Assembly (NCBI GenBank): GCA_017525905.1
Contig: JAFXSD010000024.1
Location: 62,001-126,000 of the forward strand
Length of the DNA stretch: 64,000 nucleotides
Direction of reading: 5' to 3'
Source of the DNA: Elusimicrobiota bacterium
Lineage (GTDB): Bacteria > Elusimicrobiota > Endomicrobiia > Endomicrobiales > Endomicrobiaceae
Under the pieces are notes generated by a model. That model had not been told where the DNA came from, did no database searches, and saw nothing but the letters and a program-made list of their open reading frames with translations. Shown in pieces: positions 38,330 to 47,063 of the stretch. How positions within the stretch are numbered: position 1 is the first letter of the stretch; the number at the start of each line of letters is the position of its first letter. A program made the translations under genes and the position numbers.

Positions 38330-38629
38330 ATGGAATTATTTAAGATGGCAAAAGAAGCAATGTCAATGAGAAGTAAAGTTAAAGAAATGGAAAAAGTTTT
38401 AAAATCAAAAATTGTTGATATAGATTATAAAGGTATCAAAATTTCCATGAATGCCAAAAATGAAATAGTAAGTTTAAGTTTGCCGGAAGATTTTAATCAA
38501 AAATCAGTTAAGGATATGGAAAAAATGATGTTTTCCGCTATTCAGGAAGCTATAAAAGAAGCTCAAAAAGCTATGGCGGAAGAATCAAAAAAATTAATGG
38601 GCGGAATGAACATTCCGGGATTAAACTAA
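38330..38629 (+). CDS. ybaB: YbaB/EbfC family nucleoid-associated protein
   Basis: A 99-residue protein with the family layout: an N-terminal helix rich in Met/Lys, a central beta sheet (IDYKGIKISMNAKNEIVSLS) and a long C-terminal helix ending in a Gly/Met-rich tail. Family members form dimers that bind DNA without strong sequence specificity. Its usual partners dnaX and recR are absent; instead it precedes the Lpt permease genes by 42 bases. The ribosome site GGAGAAG sits just before the ATG. The length is close to that of E. coli YbaB (109). Confidence 0.9.
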   Translation: MELFKMAKEAMSMRSKVKEMEKVLKSKIVDIDYKGIKISMNAKNEIVSLSLPEDFNQKSVKDMEKMMFSAIQEAIKEAQKAMAEESKKLMGGMNIPGLN

Positions 38630-38671
38630 ATTAAGTTTTTTTGTTTCAGTGATTTTTGTCGTTAGTTTAAC

Positions 38672-39790
38672 ATGATAAAAATATTACACAGATATATTTT
38701 AAAAGAATTTATAGGCTCGTTTGTTTTCGGGCTTATAATATTTTCTGCTATATTGTTGTTAGACCAAATATTTCAGCTTGTCGATTTGTTCCTTTCAAAA
38801 GGCGTAAGTATAGGTCTTATAGCACAATTATTTGTGCTTATTATTCCCAATATATTAACTCTTACCATTCCTATGGCAATTTTGTTTGGTGCCTTGCTTA
38901 GTTACGGAAGGTTTGCCGAAGATAACGAAATTACCGTAATGAAAGCTACCGGTATAACATATAAAACTTTATCTATGCCTATAATAGTTTTTGTTGTTTT
39001 GATGAGTATAGGTTTGGTTTATTTCAATCACTATTTATCTCCGTCAACTCATATGTATTTCAGAACTTTATATAAAAAAATTCTTACGGAAGCGCCATTG
39101 GCAAAATTTAATGCAAAAACAATAACTTCCATAGGACAATATAAAATATATGCACACGAAGTTGATTCTAAAAAAAATACTTTGAGCGGAATAAATATTT
39201 ATAAATTTGAAAAACTGGAAAATAAAGACGAACAGAGGAAAGCGGATTATATTCCGTGGAGAATAGCAGCTTCTTACGGGACAATCGGTGTGGAACGAAA
39301 CATAGTCGTATTAACTTTATATGACGGATATTGGCAGAGAACCGATCCGAATGAATTAGGTTGTATGATACACATGAATTTTAAAACTTATAAGTTTACT
39401 ATCCCGCTTGGTTCGAGTATAGATTTTTCGGATATTTCTTTAAGAGAACTAAATTCAAAAAAACTCAGAAAAAAAATTGCGGAAACTGCCGAAGATAAAC
39501 TTGAAAGGAATACTTATACCAATGAATATTGGCTCAGATGGACGGTTGCCGTTGCCCCGATAGTTTTTGTCTTAATTGCCATACCGGTAGGAATTATGGC
39601 TGGTAAAGGTGGAAAAGCTATTGGCTTCGGTATGAGTTTGGGAGTAATATTTATATATTATTTGTTCCTTGTTATATCGATGAACGTAGGTGAAAAAGGA
39701 TATGTTCCTTCCTGTTATATAATGTGGTTGCCCAACTTGGTTTTAGCTGTAGTGGGTATAATTTTATTTAGGAAAATGTTGAAAAAATAA
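38672..39790 (+). CDS. lptF: LptF/LptG (YjgP/YjgQ) family LPS-export permease, first copy
   Basis: The 372-residue product has the family's layout: three membrane helices near the N-terminus, a beta-jellyroll periplasmic domain (about 115-285) and three helices at the C-terminus. The NEITVMKATGI block after the second helix is characteristic of the cytoplasmic coupling region. In the LptB2FG complex these permeases extract lipopolysaccharide from the inner membrane for transport to the outer membrane, which supports a diderm envelope. The next gene is a paralogue starting one base after the stop; together they form the LptF/LptG pair. Which of the two is F and which is G is assigned by order only. 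Confidence 0.88.
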   Translation: MIKILHRYILKEFIGSFVFGLIIFSAILLLDQIFQLVDLFLSKGVSIGLIAQLFVLIIPNILTLTIPMAILFGALLSYGRFAEDNEITVMKATGITYKTLSMPIIVFVVLMSIGLVYFNHYLSPSTHMYFRTLYKKILTEAPLAKFNAKTITSIGQYKIYAHEVDSKKNTLSGINIYKFEKLENKDEQRKADYIPWRIAASYGTIGVERNIVVLTLYDGYWQRTDPNELGCMIHMNFKTYKFTIPLGSSIDFSDISLRELNSKKLRKKIAETAEDKLERNTYTNEYWLRWTVAVAPIVFVLIAIPVGIMAGKGGKAIGFGMSLGVIFIYYLFLVISMNVGEKGYVPSCYIMWLPNLVLAVVGIILFRKMLKK

Positions 39791-39791
39791 A

Positions 39792-40877
39792 ATGATAAAA
39801 ATTTATACATACTTATCAAAACAATTTTTAAAGCCGTTGGTATTTATATCTTTTGCCTTCGGTTTTGTTGTTATGATTTCGGAGTTTTTCAGAGAAATGA
39901 GTATGTATATGGAACTTAAAACTCCGTTTATTTTAATAGCGGAATATCTTTTATTGAATTTGCCGTGGTGGATGATAGATGTTTTTGCTGTATCTGTTTT
40001 GCTTGCACTTCTTTTTTCTTTGGGAGAACTTGCCAAAAGAAACGAAATTACCGCACTTAAAGCATCCGGAGTAAACCTTTGGAGAATAATATGTCTTTTT
40101 ATGATATTGGGTTTTTGTGTGGGTGTTTTTGATTTTTCAATGAGAGAGTTTGTTATTCCTCATACGGTTGTTAAAGCCGAATATGTTAGAAAAGTAAAAA
40201 TTAAAAAAAAGGAAATGAATGATATAGGTAACGAACATAAAAATATTATTGTAACCTTACCGAACAATTCAAGAATGTCTATAGGTTATTTAAATATAGC
40301 AGAAAAATATATGAAAGATATTATTATTGATGAATATGATGACCAATATTATCTTACAAAAAACATCGTTGTTGGAGAAGGTCAATACACTAACGGAGGA
40401 TGGCTTTTAAAGCACGGAGTAACAAGAACTTTTGATGATAAAAATAATTGGAACGAACAATATTTTGACAGTAAAGTTTTCGGTTTTACCGTTAAACCTC
40501 AAGATTTAATAGTTAAAGATACAAGATATGAACAAATGAATTTGAAAACATTTAAAGAATATATAAGAAAAAAACAGATGTTGGGAGAAAACACTTTAAA
40601 AGAACAAATCAAATATCATTCGAGGTTTGCAAATGTGTTTGCTCATATAATAGTTATGATGATAGGTATTCCGTTTGCATTGGGACTTGGCAACAAGTTC
40701 GGTAAAATTATAAGTTTTACATTTGCACTGATTTTTTCGTTTATATATTGGTGTGTTCAAGCAGTATGTATGAGTTTGGGGGAAAACCAAATTGTTGCAG
40801 TTTGGCTTGCCGCTTGGCTTCCGAATATAATATTCGGTGTTGTCGGAATTTATCTCATGTCCAGAATAAAAAAATAA
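39792..40877 (+). CDS. lptG: LptF/LptG family LPS-export permease, second copy
   Basis: This 361-residue paralogue of the preceding gene has the same six-helix plus periplasmic jellyroll plan and the matching coupling block NEITALKASGVNLWRI. It starts one base after the upstream stop, so the two are translationally coupled and made in equal amounts, as expected for the two halves of the LptFG channel. The ATPase LptB and other Lpt components are not in this window. Confidence 0.87.
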   Translation: MIKIYTYLSKQFLKPLVFISFAFGFVVMISEFFREMSMYMELKTPFILIAEYLLLNLPWWMIDVFAVSVLLALLFSLGELAKRNEITALKASGVNLWRIICLFMILGFCVGVFDFSMREFVIPHTVVKAEYVRKVKIKKKEMNDIGNEHKNIIVTLPNNSRMSIGYLNIAEKYMKDIIIDEYDDQYYLTKNIVVGEGQYTNGGWLLKHGVTRTFDDKNNWNEQYFDSKVFGFTVKPQDLIVKDTRYEQMNLKTFKEYIRKKQMLGENTLKEQIKYHSRFANVFAHIIVMMIGIPFALGLGNKFGKIISFTFALIFSFIYWCVQAVCMSLGENQIVAVWLAAWLPNIIFGVVGIYLMSRIKK

Positions 40878-40891
40878 TATTTTGTTATTGC

Positions 40892-40946
40892 TTTTTAAAT
40901 TTTTCAAACGAATGGCTTTTTTGCTTGTAAATGAGAAATTTAAAAA
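40892..40946. terminator. Possible bidirectional terminator between lptG and uvrB
   Basis: The convergent gap holds an inverted repeat (40892-40905 with 40933-40946, one mismatch) with A- and T-runs at both ends and a 27-nt loop. It could stop transcription from both sides. The stem is AT-only apart from its base, so it is weak. Confidence 0.35.
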
Positions 40947-40960
40947 ATGTTACTAGGTAA

Positions 40961-43012
40961 TCAAAATTTTCTGTTATTCTTTTTCGGAAAAGATTTTGTT
41001 GCGGAATTTTTTGAGTACATTGAATTTATTTCTCTTATTCTGTCTCTAAATAATGTTGCGGATTCAAAATCTAAGTTGTCGGCAGCTTCTTTCATTTGCT
41101 TTTCCAATGATTTTAAAATACTGTCGATATTTTTGGTTGTTATATATTTTTCATCTATTTCTTCAGACAATACCGTAAGTTTTTCATCTTTAACTTTTTC
41201 TTGAAACTCTTCTAAGTTTGCAATCGCTTTAATGATAGTTTTAGGTGTTATTTTATGAATTTTGTTGTATTCGAGTTGTTTATTCCTTCTTCTTCTCATT
41301 TCGGTTAAAGCTCTATCCATAGAACCTGTAATTTTATCTGCATAAAAAATTACCTTACCGTCAACATTTCTTGCCGCTCTGCCGCAAGTTTGTATAAGAG
41401 TTTGTTCCGATCTTAAAAAGCCTTCTTTGTCGGCATCCAAAATTACAACAAGTGTCACTTCCGGCAAATCAAGACCTTCCCTTAAAAGATTTATGCCCAC
41501 AAGAATATCGAATTTACCCAACCTTAAATCTCTTATAATTTCTATTCTTTTCAAAGATTCTATTTCGGAGTGCATATATTCCACAAGGAAACCTTGATCT
41601 TTTAGATATGAGGTCAAATCTTCCGACATTCTTTTTGTTAAAGTTGTTATAAGAACTCGTTGTTTTTTTGCTACAACTTTTTTTATTTCTTTTATCATAT
41701 CCTGAATTTGTCCGTCTATAGGTCTTATTATTATTTCCGGATCTACAAGACCGGTAGGTCTTATAACAAGTTCAACAATATCGTTTTTAGCTTTTTCAAG
41801 TTCATATTTTCCCGGAGTTGCGGATACCATAACACTTTGCTTTATTATGGATTCGAATTCATCGAATTTTAACGGTCTGTTATCAAGTGCGGATGGTAAT
41901 CTGAATCCGAAGTTTACGAGTGTTTGTTTCCTGCTTCTGTCACCTTCATACATTCCTCTTATTTGCGGTAATGTAATATGAGATTCGTCTGCTATTAACA
42001 AAAAATCGGAGGTTTTCGGGTTAGACAAAAAGTAGTCTATCAAAGTTGTAGGTCTTGAACCGGCAGGTCTCAAAGAAAGGTGTCTTGAATAATTTTCTAC
42101 TCCGTTACAAAAACCTGTTTCCTGCAACATTTCCATATCGTATTTTGTTCTTTGCAATAATCTTTGTGCTTCAAGAAGTTTTCCTTCCGATTTTAAAACC
42201 GCAACTCTTTCATTAAGTTCCGCTTCAATGTTTTTAATTGCGATTTTAAGTTTGTCGTTGCTGGTAACAAAATGTTTTGCCGGATATATATAACAAACAT
42301 CTTTTTTGTTTAGAATTTTTCCCGATATCGGATCAAATTCTTTTATCTCTTCTATTTCATCACCGAAAAATTCAACTTTTAGTGCGGTTTCCAAATATGC
42401 GGGGAAAATTTCTACCGTATCACCTTTTACCTTAAATTTTCCTCTGAAAAAATCTATTTCATTTCTTTCGTAATGTATTGAAATCAGTTCCCTTAATAAA
42501 TTATCTATAGATATTTTTTGTCCCGCGGAAATTTTTACACACATATTTTGGTATTCGTCCGGAGCACCTAAATTATATATGCTCGATACGGAAGCAACAA
42601 CTATAACATCATTTCGTTCAAGTATAGATGTCGTGGCTTTTAATCTTAATCTGTCTATGTGGTCGTTTACCGATGAATCTTTTTCAATGTAAGTATCCGT
42701 TGCCGGAATATATGCTTCGGGTTGATAATAATCGTAGTAAGAAATAAAATATTCCACGGCATTTTCGGGGAAAAAAGATTTAAACTCGGAATATAATTGT
42801 GCGGCAAGAATTTTGTTGGGGGAAATTATAAGTGCCGGTCTTTGTAACCGTTCTATTAAGTTTGCCATAACAAAAGTTTTACCCGAACCGGTAACACCTA
42901 ACAATACCTGCGAGTTCTTACCGCTTGTAAGATTGTTGTAAAGTTTATCTATTGCCATCGGTTGTTCACCCGACGGCTTGAAATTCGATACTAACTTGAA
43001 TTTGTTTTTCAT
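40961..43012 (-). CDS. uvrB: Excinuclease ABC subunit B
   Basis: The 683-residue protein is UvrB, the damage-verifying helicase of nucleotide excision repair, which receives DNA from UvrA and recruits UvrC. Visible features are Walker A (GVTGSGKT), the beta-hairpin region ([21 protein letters not shown]), the DESH helicase motif, the C-terminal helicase motifs ([18 protein letters not shown]) and a UVR coiled-coil motif near the C-terminus that contacts UvrC. Length matches E. coli UvrB (673). It is the second gene of a minus-strand pair, 15 bases after the flavodoxin gene. Confidence 0.98.
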   Translation of the reverse strand: MKNKFKLVSNFKPSGEQPMAIDKLYNNLTSGKNSQVLLGVTGSGKTFVMANLIERLQRPALIISPNKILAAQLYSEFKSFFPENAVEYFISYYDYYQPEAYIPATDTYIEKDSSVNDHIDRLRLKATTSILERNDVIVVASVSSIYNLGAPDEYQNMCVKISAGQKISIDNLLRELISIHYERNEIDFFRGKFKVKGDTVEIFPAYLETALKVEFFGDEIEEIKEFDPISGKILNKKDVCYIYPAKHFVTSNDKLKIAIKNIEAELNERVAVLKSEGKLLEAQRLLQRTKYDMEMLQETGFCNGVENYSRHLSLRPAGSRPTTLIDYFLSNPKTSDFLLIADESHITLPQIRGMYEGDRSRKQTLVNFGFRLPSALDNRPLKFDEFESIIKQSVMVSATPGKYELEKAKNDIVELVIRPTGLVDPEIIIRPIDGQIQDMIKEIKKVVAKKQRVLITTLTKRMSEDLTSYLKDQGFLVEYMHSEIESLKRIEIIRDLRLGKFDILVGINLLREGLDLPEVTLVVILDADKEGFLRSEQTLIQTCGRAARNVDGKVIFYADKITGSMDRALTEMRRRRNKQLEYNKIHKITPKTIIKAIANLEEFQEKVKDEKLTVLSEEIDEKYITTKNIDSILKSLEKQMKEAADNLDFESATLFRDRIREINSMYSKNSATKSFPKKNNRKF

Positions 43013-43027
43013 CTGTTTTGTTACTTG

Positions 43028-43645
43028 CTATTCCGATAAACCGTTTAACCAACTGATTATCTTGTTTTTAACTTGTTCATTGTATTCCGAACTTAAATTA
43101 TTGAAAGCTTCACCTTTCAAAATATTTGCATTTTTAGCTTTTGCTTTAAAATCTTCAAAAAATGTTCCGTAGTTGCTTCCTTGTGTGGAAAAAGGAACAA
43201 CGTTTTTGTTTTGGAAATCAAACTCTTTCAAGAATTCAAGTACCACCGGAGCTGCAGTGTACCACCATATAGGAGAACCGACAAAAATTGTGTTGTATTC
43301 TTCAATGTTGGGAAAATCGTTCACGATTTCAGGGTATTCTCCGGAAGAAATTTGTTTTTTTGAAGTTAAATATAAAGCAGGTCCGGACTTTATTTCTTCT
43401 TTAGGCTTTATTTCATAAATATCTGCATTTGTAAGGCTTTGTATTTGTAAAGCAATATCTTTTGTTCTTCCCGATAAAGAATAATAAATTACGAGAGTTT
43501 TACCTAAATTTGCCGTTAAAGCCGTTTCATTTGAAAATTTAGCCATTTCCGCTTTATTTTTGTTTGAAACTTTATGCAAATGTATCAATGAAGATACTCC
43601 TGCAATTATTGCGATTATTAAAATGATATACAAAATTAATTTCAT
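43028..43645 (-). CDS. Membrane-anchored flavodoxin
   Basis: A 205-residue protein with one N-terminal membrane helix (about 4-22), a linker and a flavodoxin domain. The FMN phosphate loop is YYSLSGRTKDIA; GSPIWWYTAAPV supplies an aromatic flavin-stacking residue; STQGSNYG is the third FMN loop. It would carry electrons at one- or two-electron steps close to the membrane. It is expressed together with uvrB and lies divergently from an Fe-S flavoprotein gene, with a good AGGAG box. The helix could also be an uncleaved signal, which would put the domain outside the cytoplasm. Confidence 0.88.
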   Translation of the reverse strand: MKLILYIILIIAIIAGVSSLIHLHKVSNKNKAEMAKFSNETALTANLGKTLVIYYSLSGRTKDIALQIQSLTNADIYEIKPKEEIKSGPALYLTSKKQISSGEYPEIVNDFPNIEEYNTIFVGSPIWWYTAAPVVLEFLKEFDFQNKNVVPFSTQGSNYGTFFEDFKAKAKNANILKGEAFNNLSSEYNEQVKNKIISWLNGLSE

Positions 43646-43744
43646 GTTCTTTCTCCTTTTTTTATTTTTGTGTAATTATATCATATTTCAAATTTTAAAA
43701 ATAAATTTTGTAAAATATTAAATAAAAATAATTGCGGAGGGGAA

Positions 43745-44356
43745 ATGAAAGTTTTACTTATTAACGGAAGTTGTAATAAAAACGGATGTACATTTAGAGC
43801 ATTAACGGAAATAGAAACCGTTTTAAATAAAGAAAATATAGAAACCGAAATTATTCAACTCGGGTCCGAACCGATAAGAGATTGTATAGGTTGTCACGGA
43901 TGTGCAAAAAACGGAAACAAATGTGTTTTTAAAGATGATATAGTAAATGAAATTATTGAAAAAGCTAAAAATTGTGACGGATTTGTTTTCGGCTCTCCTG
44001 TTTATTATGCACATCCTTCGGGAAGACTTTTATCTGTATTAGACAGAGTTTTTTATGCCGGCGGAAAATTTTTGGCATATAAACCCGGTGCAGCTGTTGT
44101 ATCCGCAAGAAGAGCAGGAACAACAGCTTCAATAGATGTAATAAACAAATATTTTACCATAAACAATATGCCGGTTGTATCTTCGCAGTATTGGAATATG
44201 GTTCACGGATCAAAAGCCGAAGATGTTGAAAAAGATTTGGAAGGTATGTATGTTATGAAAAATATAGGCAGAAATATGGCATGGCTTTTAAATAGTATAA
44301 AACAAAATACACATCCTGAACCCGGTCAAAAGCCTATAACCAGTTTTATAAGATAA
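43745..44356 (+). CDS. NADPH-dependent FMN reductase-like iron-sulfur flavoprotein
   Basis: The 203-residue protein has the flavodoxin-like fold of the FMN reductase/Isf family: NGSCNKNGCT at the FMN phosphate site and GSPVYYAHPSG at the flavin ring. Between them is a compact cysteine cluster, C-x2-C-x2-C-x6-C (about residues 48-60), the arrangement that binds a [4Fe-4S] cluster in Isf-type flavoproteins. It probably moves electrons between ferredoxins and small acceptors. A very strong GGAGGGG ribosome site precedes the ATG. It sits between the flavodoxin and the MerR regulator, suggesting one redox-responsive island. Confidence 0.87.
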   Translation: MKVLLINGSCNKNGCTFRALTEIETVLNKENIETEIIQLGSEPIRDCIGCHGCAKNGNKCVFKDDIVNEIIEKAKNCDGFVFGSPVYYAHPSGRLLSVLDRVFYAGGKFLAYKPGAAVVSARRAGTTASIDVINKYFTINNMPVVSSQYWNMVHGSKAEDVEKDLEGMYVMKNIGRNMAWLLNSIKQNTHPEPGQKPITSFIR

Positions 44357-44362
44357 AAATTC

Positions 44363-44393
44363 TTGACATTAGAGCAACTATAAGTTGTAGAAT
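44363..44393 (+). promoter_or_regulatory. MerR-type promoter with 19-bp spacer and operator
   Basis: TTGACA (44363-44368) and TAGAAT (44388-44393) are 19 bases apart, longer than the usual 17, as in promoters activated by MerR proteins through DNA unwinding. The spacer carries an inverted repeat CAACT-ATA-AGTTG (44375-44387). It lies 31 bases before a MerR-family gene, so autoregulation and control of the downstream polyferredoxin are likely. Confidence 0.8.
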
Positions 44394-44424
44394 TGTTAGA
44401 AATATAAAAAGAGGTTATATTTCT

Positions 44425-44856
44425 ATGAAAAATAATAAAGTAGAATCTTCATCGGACAAAACACCTAAATATACGGTAAAAAAAGTTGCGGAAATTATGA
44501 ATATTTCCGAACACACGGTAAGATATTACGATAATGAAGGTTTAATACCTTTTGTGTCGAGAACACAAAGTAACATAAGATTGTTTTCGGATAACGACTT
44601 AAATTGGATTAAAACTGTTCATTGCTTAAGAACTACGGATTTATCGATAAAAGATATTAAAAAATATATAGAGTTATGCCTGAAAGGCGATAAGACTATA
44701 CAACAAAGAGCCGAAATAATTTTTAATCAGGAAAACAAGTTAAAAGAACATTTAAAAGAGTTGCAGGAACAAATGAAAGTTTTGCAGAAAAAGAAAAAAT
44801 ATTATAACGACCTTTTAAAAAATAAATCCAACGATATTTGGAATCCGCTTAAATAG
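44425..44856 (+). CDS. MerR family transcriptional regulator
   Basis: A 143-residue regulator with the MerR winged helix-turn-helix (YTVKKVAEIMNISEHTVRYYDNEGLI), the second wing (FSDNDLNWIKTVHCLR) and a long dimerisation coiled coil (about 85-135). There are no cysteines placed as in metal- or redox-sensing MerR proteins, and no C-terminal ligand domain, so it belongs to the short, effector-unknown group that often accompanies flavodoxin and reductase genes. Its own promoter carries the expected 19-bp spacer. It probably controls the genes on either side. Confidence 0.93.
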   Translation: MKNNKVESSSDKTPKYTVKKVAEIMNISEHTVRYYDNEGLIPFVSRTQSNIRLFSDNDLNWIKTVHCLRTTDLSIKDIKKYIELCLKGDKTIQQRAEIIFNQENKLKEHLKELQEQMKVLQKKKKYYNDLLKNKSNDIWNPLK

Positions 44857-44943
44857 AAATTATAGTTTGTGTATATATATTTATAGAAAAATGTCTGTAT
44901 AAAATATCTTAAAAACTTTTTATGAGTTTAAAGAGAGTTGAAA

Positions 44944-46314
44944 ATGAATAAAATAATATATTATTTAAGATTGTTGGTGTCGGCAATTGTTTTAATAATT
45001 TCTTTTCTTGCATTTACAACAACATTTTCTTTTTTTGCAAAATTCTTTGCCGTACAGTTTGGTCCAGGTATTGCAAGTTTGGTTTCCGGCTTTTCCGTAA
45101 CGATTCTAATATCTGTTTTAACAGTTATAATTTTTACGATTTTCTTCGGAAGATTTTATTGCTCGTTAATCTGTCCGTTAGGAATTCTGCAAAATTTTAT
45201 CGGATTCTTATCTTTTAAGAAAAGTAAAAATTATAAAAACATGGCTAAAACAAGATACACTATAGCTGCAATAACTTTGGGTGCTTTATTTTGCGGTTGG
45301 GCGATAGGTTTCAAAATTTTAGAGCCGTACACTAATTTCGGTTTAATAGCATCAAGCATTTTTACACCGATATATAACTTTATAACAAACTCTCAAAACT
45401 ATGAATTCAATATTGCGACATTAACAATCTCGTTGATACCTTTTATAATATTAATATTTTTGGTTTTATTTAAAAGAAGATTTTTTTGTACTGCAATTTG
45501 TCCTGTAGGAACGGTTTTGGGATTGTTTGCTAAATACGGCTGTTTCAGACTTAAAATAAGTGATACATGTATAAAATGCGGTGCATGTTTCAGAAATTGT
45601 CCTTCAGGCAGTATAAATTTAAAAGATAAAAAAATTGACAATGAACTTTGTATAAGATGTTTAAAATGTATGTCTGTTTGTCCTAAACAAGCAATAAGCT
45701 TTGGTGTTTCGGCTTGTCAAAATAAAAAATCTGTTAAATTCAGTCAAAGCAGAAGGAATTTTGTTATAGGTTCCGTTTTGGTCTTGGGTGCTGTTGCAGC
45801 CGGTATAGGCAGTGCGGTTGTAAGAAGTAAAAATTTCTTAAAAGAAAAAATAAGAGCAATATTGCCACCGGGAGCGGTTGATTATTCAAGATTTTCTTCT
45901 AAATGTACAAGTTGTCAGTTATGTGTGACTGTATGCCCGAACAAAGTTATTCATCCGAGAGATTTTAATCATTCTAATATTTATATGGATTATTCTAAAA
46001 GTTTTTGTAAGTATGATTGTAATGCTTGCAGTTCGGCTTGTCCTACCGGAGCAATAAAAAAGATTTCTTTGGAAGAAAAACAACACACAAGAATAGGACT
46101 CGCAAATATAAACAGGGATTTATGTATAAATTGCGGAATTTGTGCTTTTAAATGTCCGGTTAAGGCTTTAAATATAGAAGAAGATTCTAACGGAGACAGA
46201 ACTTTAAAATATAATGCCTCGGTCTGTATAGGTTGCGGAGCATGTCAAGTTGCTTGTCCTCATAAGGCAATAGAAATAGTCGGGATTGTCGAACAAAGCA
46301 AAACCTCTTTATAG
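44944..46314 (+). CDS. NapH-like membrane polyferredoxin (multiple 4Fe-4S clusters)
   Basis: The product (456 residues) has an N-terminal membrane part with about four helices and the two C-x3-C-P motifs of the NapH/NosR/CcoG family (FYCSLICPLGIL and FCTAICPVG), followed by repeated ferredoxin motifs CxxCxxCxxxCP: CIKCGACFRNCP, CIRCLKCMSVCP, CTSCQLCVTVCP, CNACSSACP, CINCGICAFKCP and CIGCGACQVACP. An additional twin-Arg-free membrane helix lies near 280-300. It probably carries electrons across or along the membrane from a flavoprotein. ATG 44944 is preferred to a TTG two codons upstream, as AGAGAG lies six bases before it. It follows merR by 87 bases. Confidence 0.88.
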   Translation: MNKIIYYLRLLVSAIVLIISFLAFTTTFSFFAKFFAVQFGPGIASLVSGFSVTILISVLTVIIFTIFFGRFYCSLICPLGILQNFIGFLSFKKSKNYKNMAKTRYTIAAITLGALFCGWAIGFKILEPYTNFGLIASSIFTPIYNFITNSQNYEFNIATLTISLIPFIILIFLVLFKRRFFCTAICPVGTVLGLFAKYGCFRLKISDTCIKCGACFRNCPSGSINLKDKKIDNELCIRCLKCMSVCPKQAISFGVSACQNKKSVKFSQSRRNFVIGSVLVLGAVAAGIGSAVVRSKNFLKEKIRAILPPGAVDYSRFSSKCTSCQLCVTVCPNKVIHPRDFNHSNIYMDYSKSFCKYDCNACSSACPTGAIKKISLEEKQHTRIGLANINRDLCINCGICAFKCPVKALNIEEDSNGDRTLKYNASVCIGCGACQVACPHKAIEIVGIVEQSKTSL

Positions 46315-46389
46315 TTAACAATTTATCTTTTGTCGTTATCGTTTCCATATATTCATATCTCTAAAAGAATATATTATATTTTTTATTGC

Positions 46390-46433
46390 TTGACAAATTT
46401 TATAATATATGTTATATTACTTACCGTTCGGTA
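46390..46433 (+). promoter_or_regulatory. Promoter and TetR-type operator of the efflux operon
   Basis: TTGACA (46390-46395) and TATATT (46413-46418) are spaced by 17 bases. Immediately downstream, at the expected transcription start, lies TACCG-TT-CGGTA (46422-46433), a palindrome that stands out in this AT-rich DNA and resembles operators of TetR-family efflux repressors. Binding there would block initiation. Confidence 0.85.
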
Positions 46434-46462
46434 GATAAAACATATGTTTTTCAGAGAATAAA

Positions 46463-47017
46463 ATGAGAGCCAAAATATTAAAAACAACATTTAATTTAAT
46501 AGGTAAAAAATCCGTAAAAGATGTTTCTATGAGAGAGATTGCCGAAGCTTGTAATATAACCAAGCCTTCGCTTTATTATTATTTTAAAGATAAAGATGAA
46601 ATTTGTTATACGATAGTAAGATATGTTTTGGATGATCAAAATAAAAAAATAAAACAGTATATAGAACAAAATATGCCTTTAAAAGATATTTTAACCGATA
46701 TATTTCAAAAAACATTTAATGCGAAATTAAAGAAATCGTTGGGCTTTTTTTTACACATGGTAGATTATATTAAGGGTGTACCTGCTCTTGAAAAGAAATT
46801 TAAACCGTTGAAAGAAGAAAATGAAAAATTTTCCAAAGAACTTTTTAAGATGGCAGCAAAAAATAATAATATAGAACAAAACAAAGTTGATCTTGCTCAC
46901 TATTTATTTGAATCTTGTTTATATCATATTGTGTTTGCACCAAGAAAAGATATAAATTTAGAACCGAAAGATATAGCAATGTCGATTTTGAAGGCGATAG
47001 ATTATAAAAATTGCTAA
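46463..47017 (+). CDS. TetR/AcrR family transcriptional regulator
   Basis: The 184-residue protein has the TetR N-terminal helix-turn-helix (MREIAEACNITKPSLYYYFKDKDEI, about residues 23-47) and an all-helical ligand and dimer domain. It is the first gene of an operon with outer-membrane, fusion and RND efflux genes, the classical arrangement in which the repressor senses a pump substrate. The palindrome at the promoter is a likely binding site, giving autorepression and derepression of the pump. A hairpin overlaps its stop codon. Confidence 0.93.
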   Translation: MRAKILKTTFNLIGKKSVKDVSMREIAEACNITKPSLYYYFKDKDEICYTIVRYVLDDQNKKIKQYIEQNMPLKDILTDIFQKTFNAKLKKSLGFFLHMVDYIKGVPALEKKFKPLKEENEKFSKELFKMAAKNNNIEQNKVDLAHYLFESCLYHIVFAPRKDINLEPKDIAMSILKAIDYKNC

Positions 47018-47033
47018 AAACAAGGCAATTTTT
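47006..47033 (+). terminator. Terminator-like hairpin overlapping the tetR stop codon
   Basis: AAAAATTGC (47006-47014) pairs perfectly with GCAATTTTT (47025-47033) around a 10-nt loop that contains the stop codon. With its terminal T-run it could act as a partial terminator that lowers expression of the downstream pump genes relative to the regulator. Confidence 0.55.
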
Positions 47034-47063
47034 GATGTATAGAAGAATAGAGGAACGGATGAA

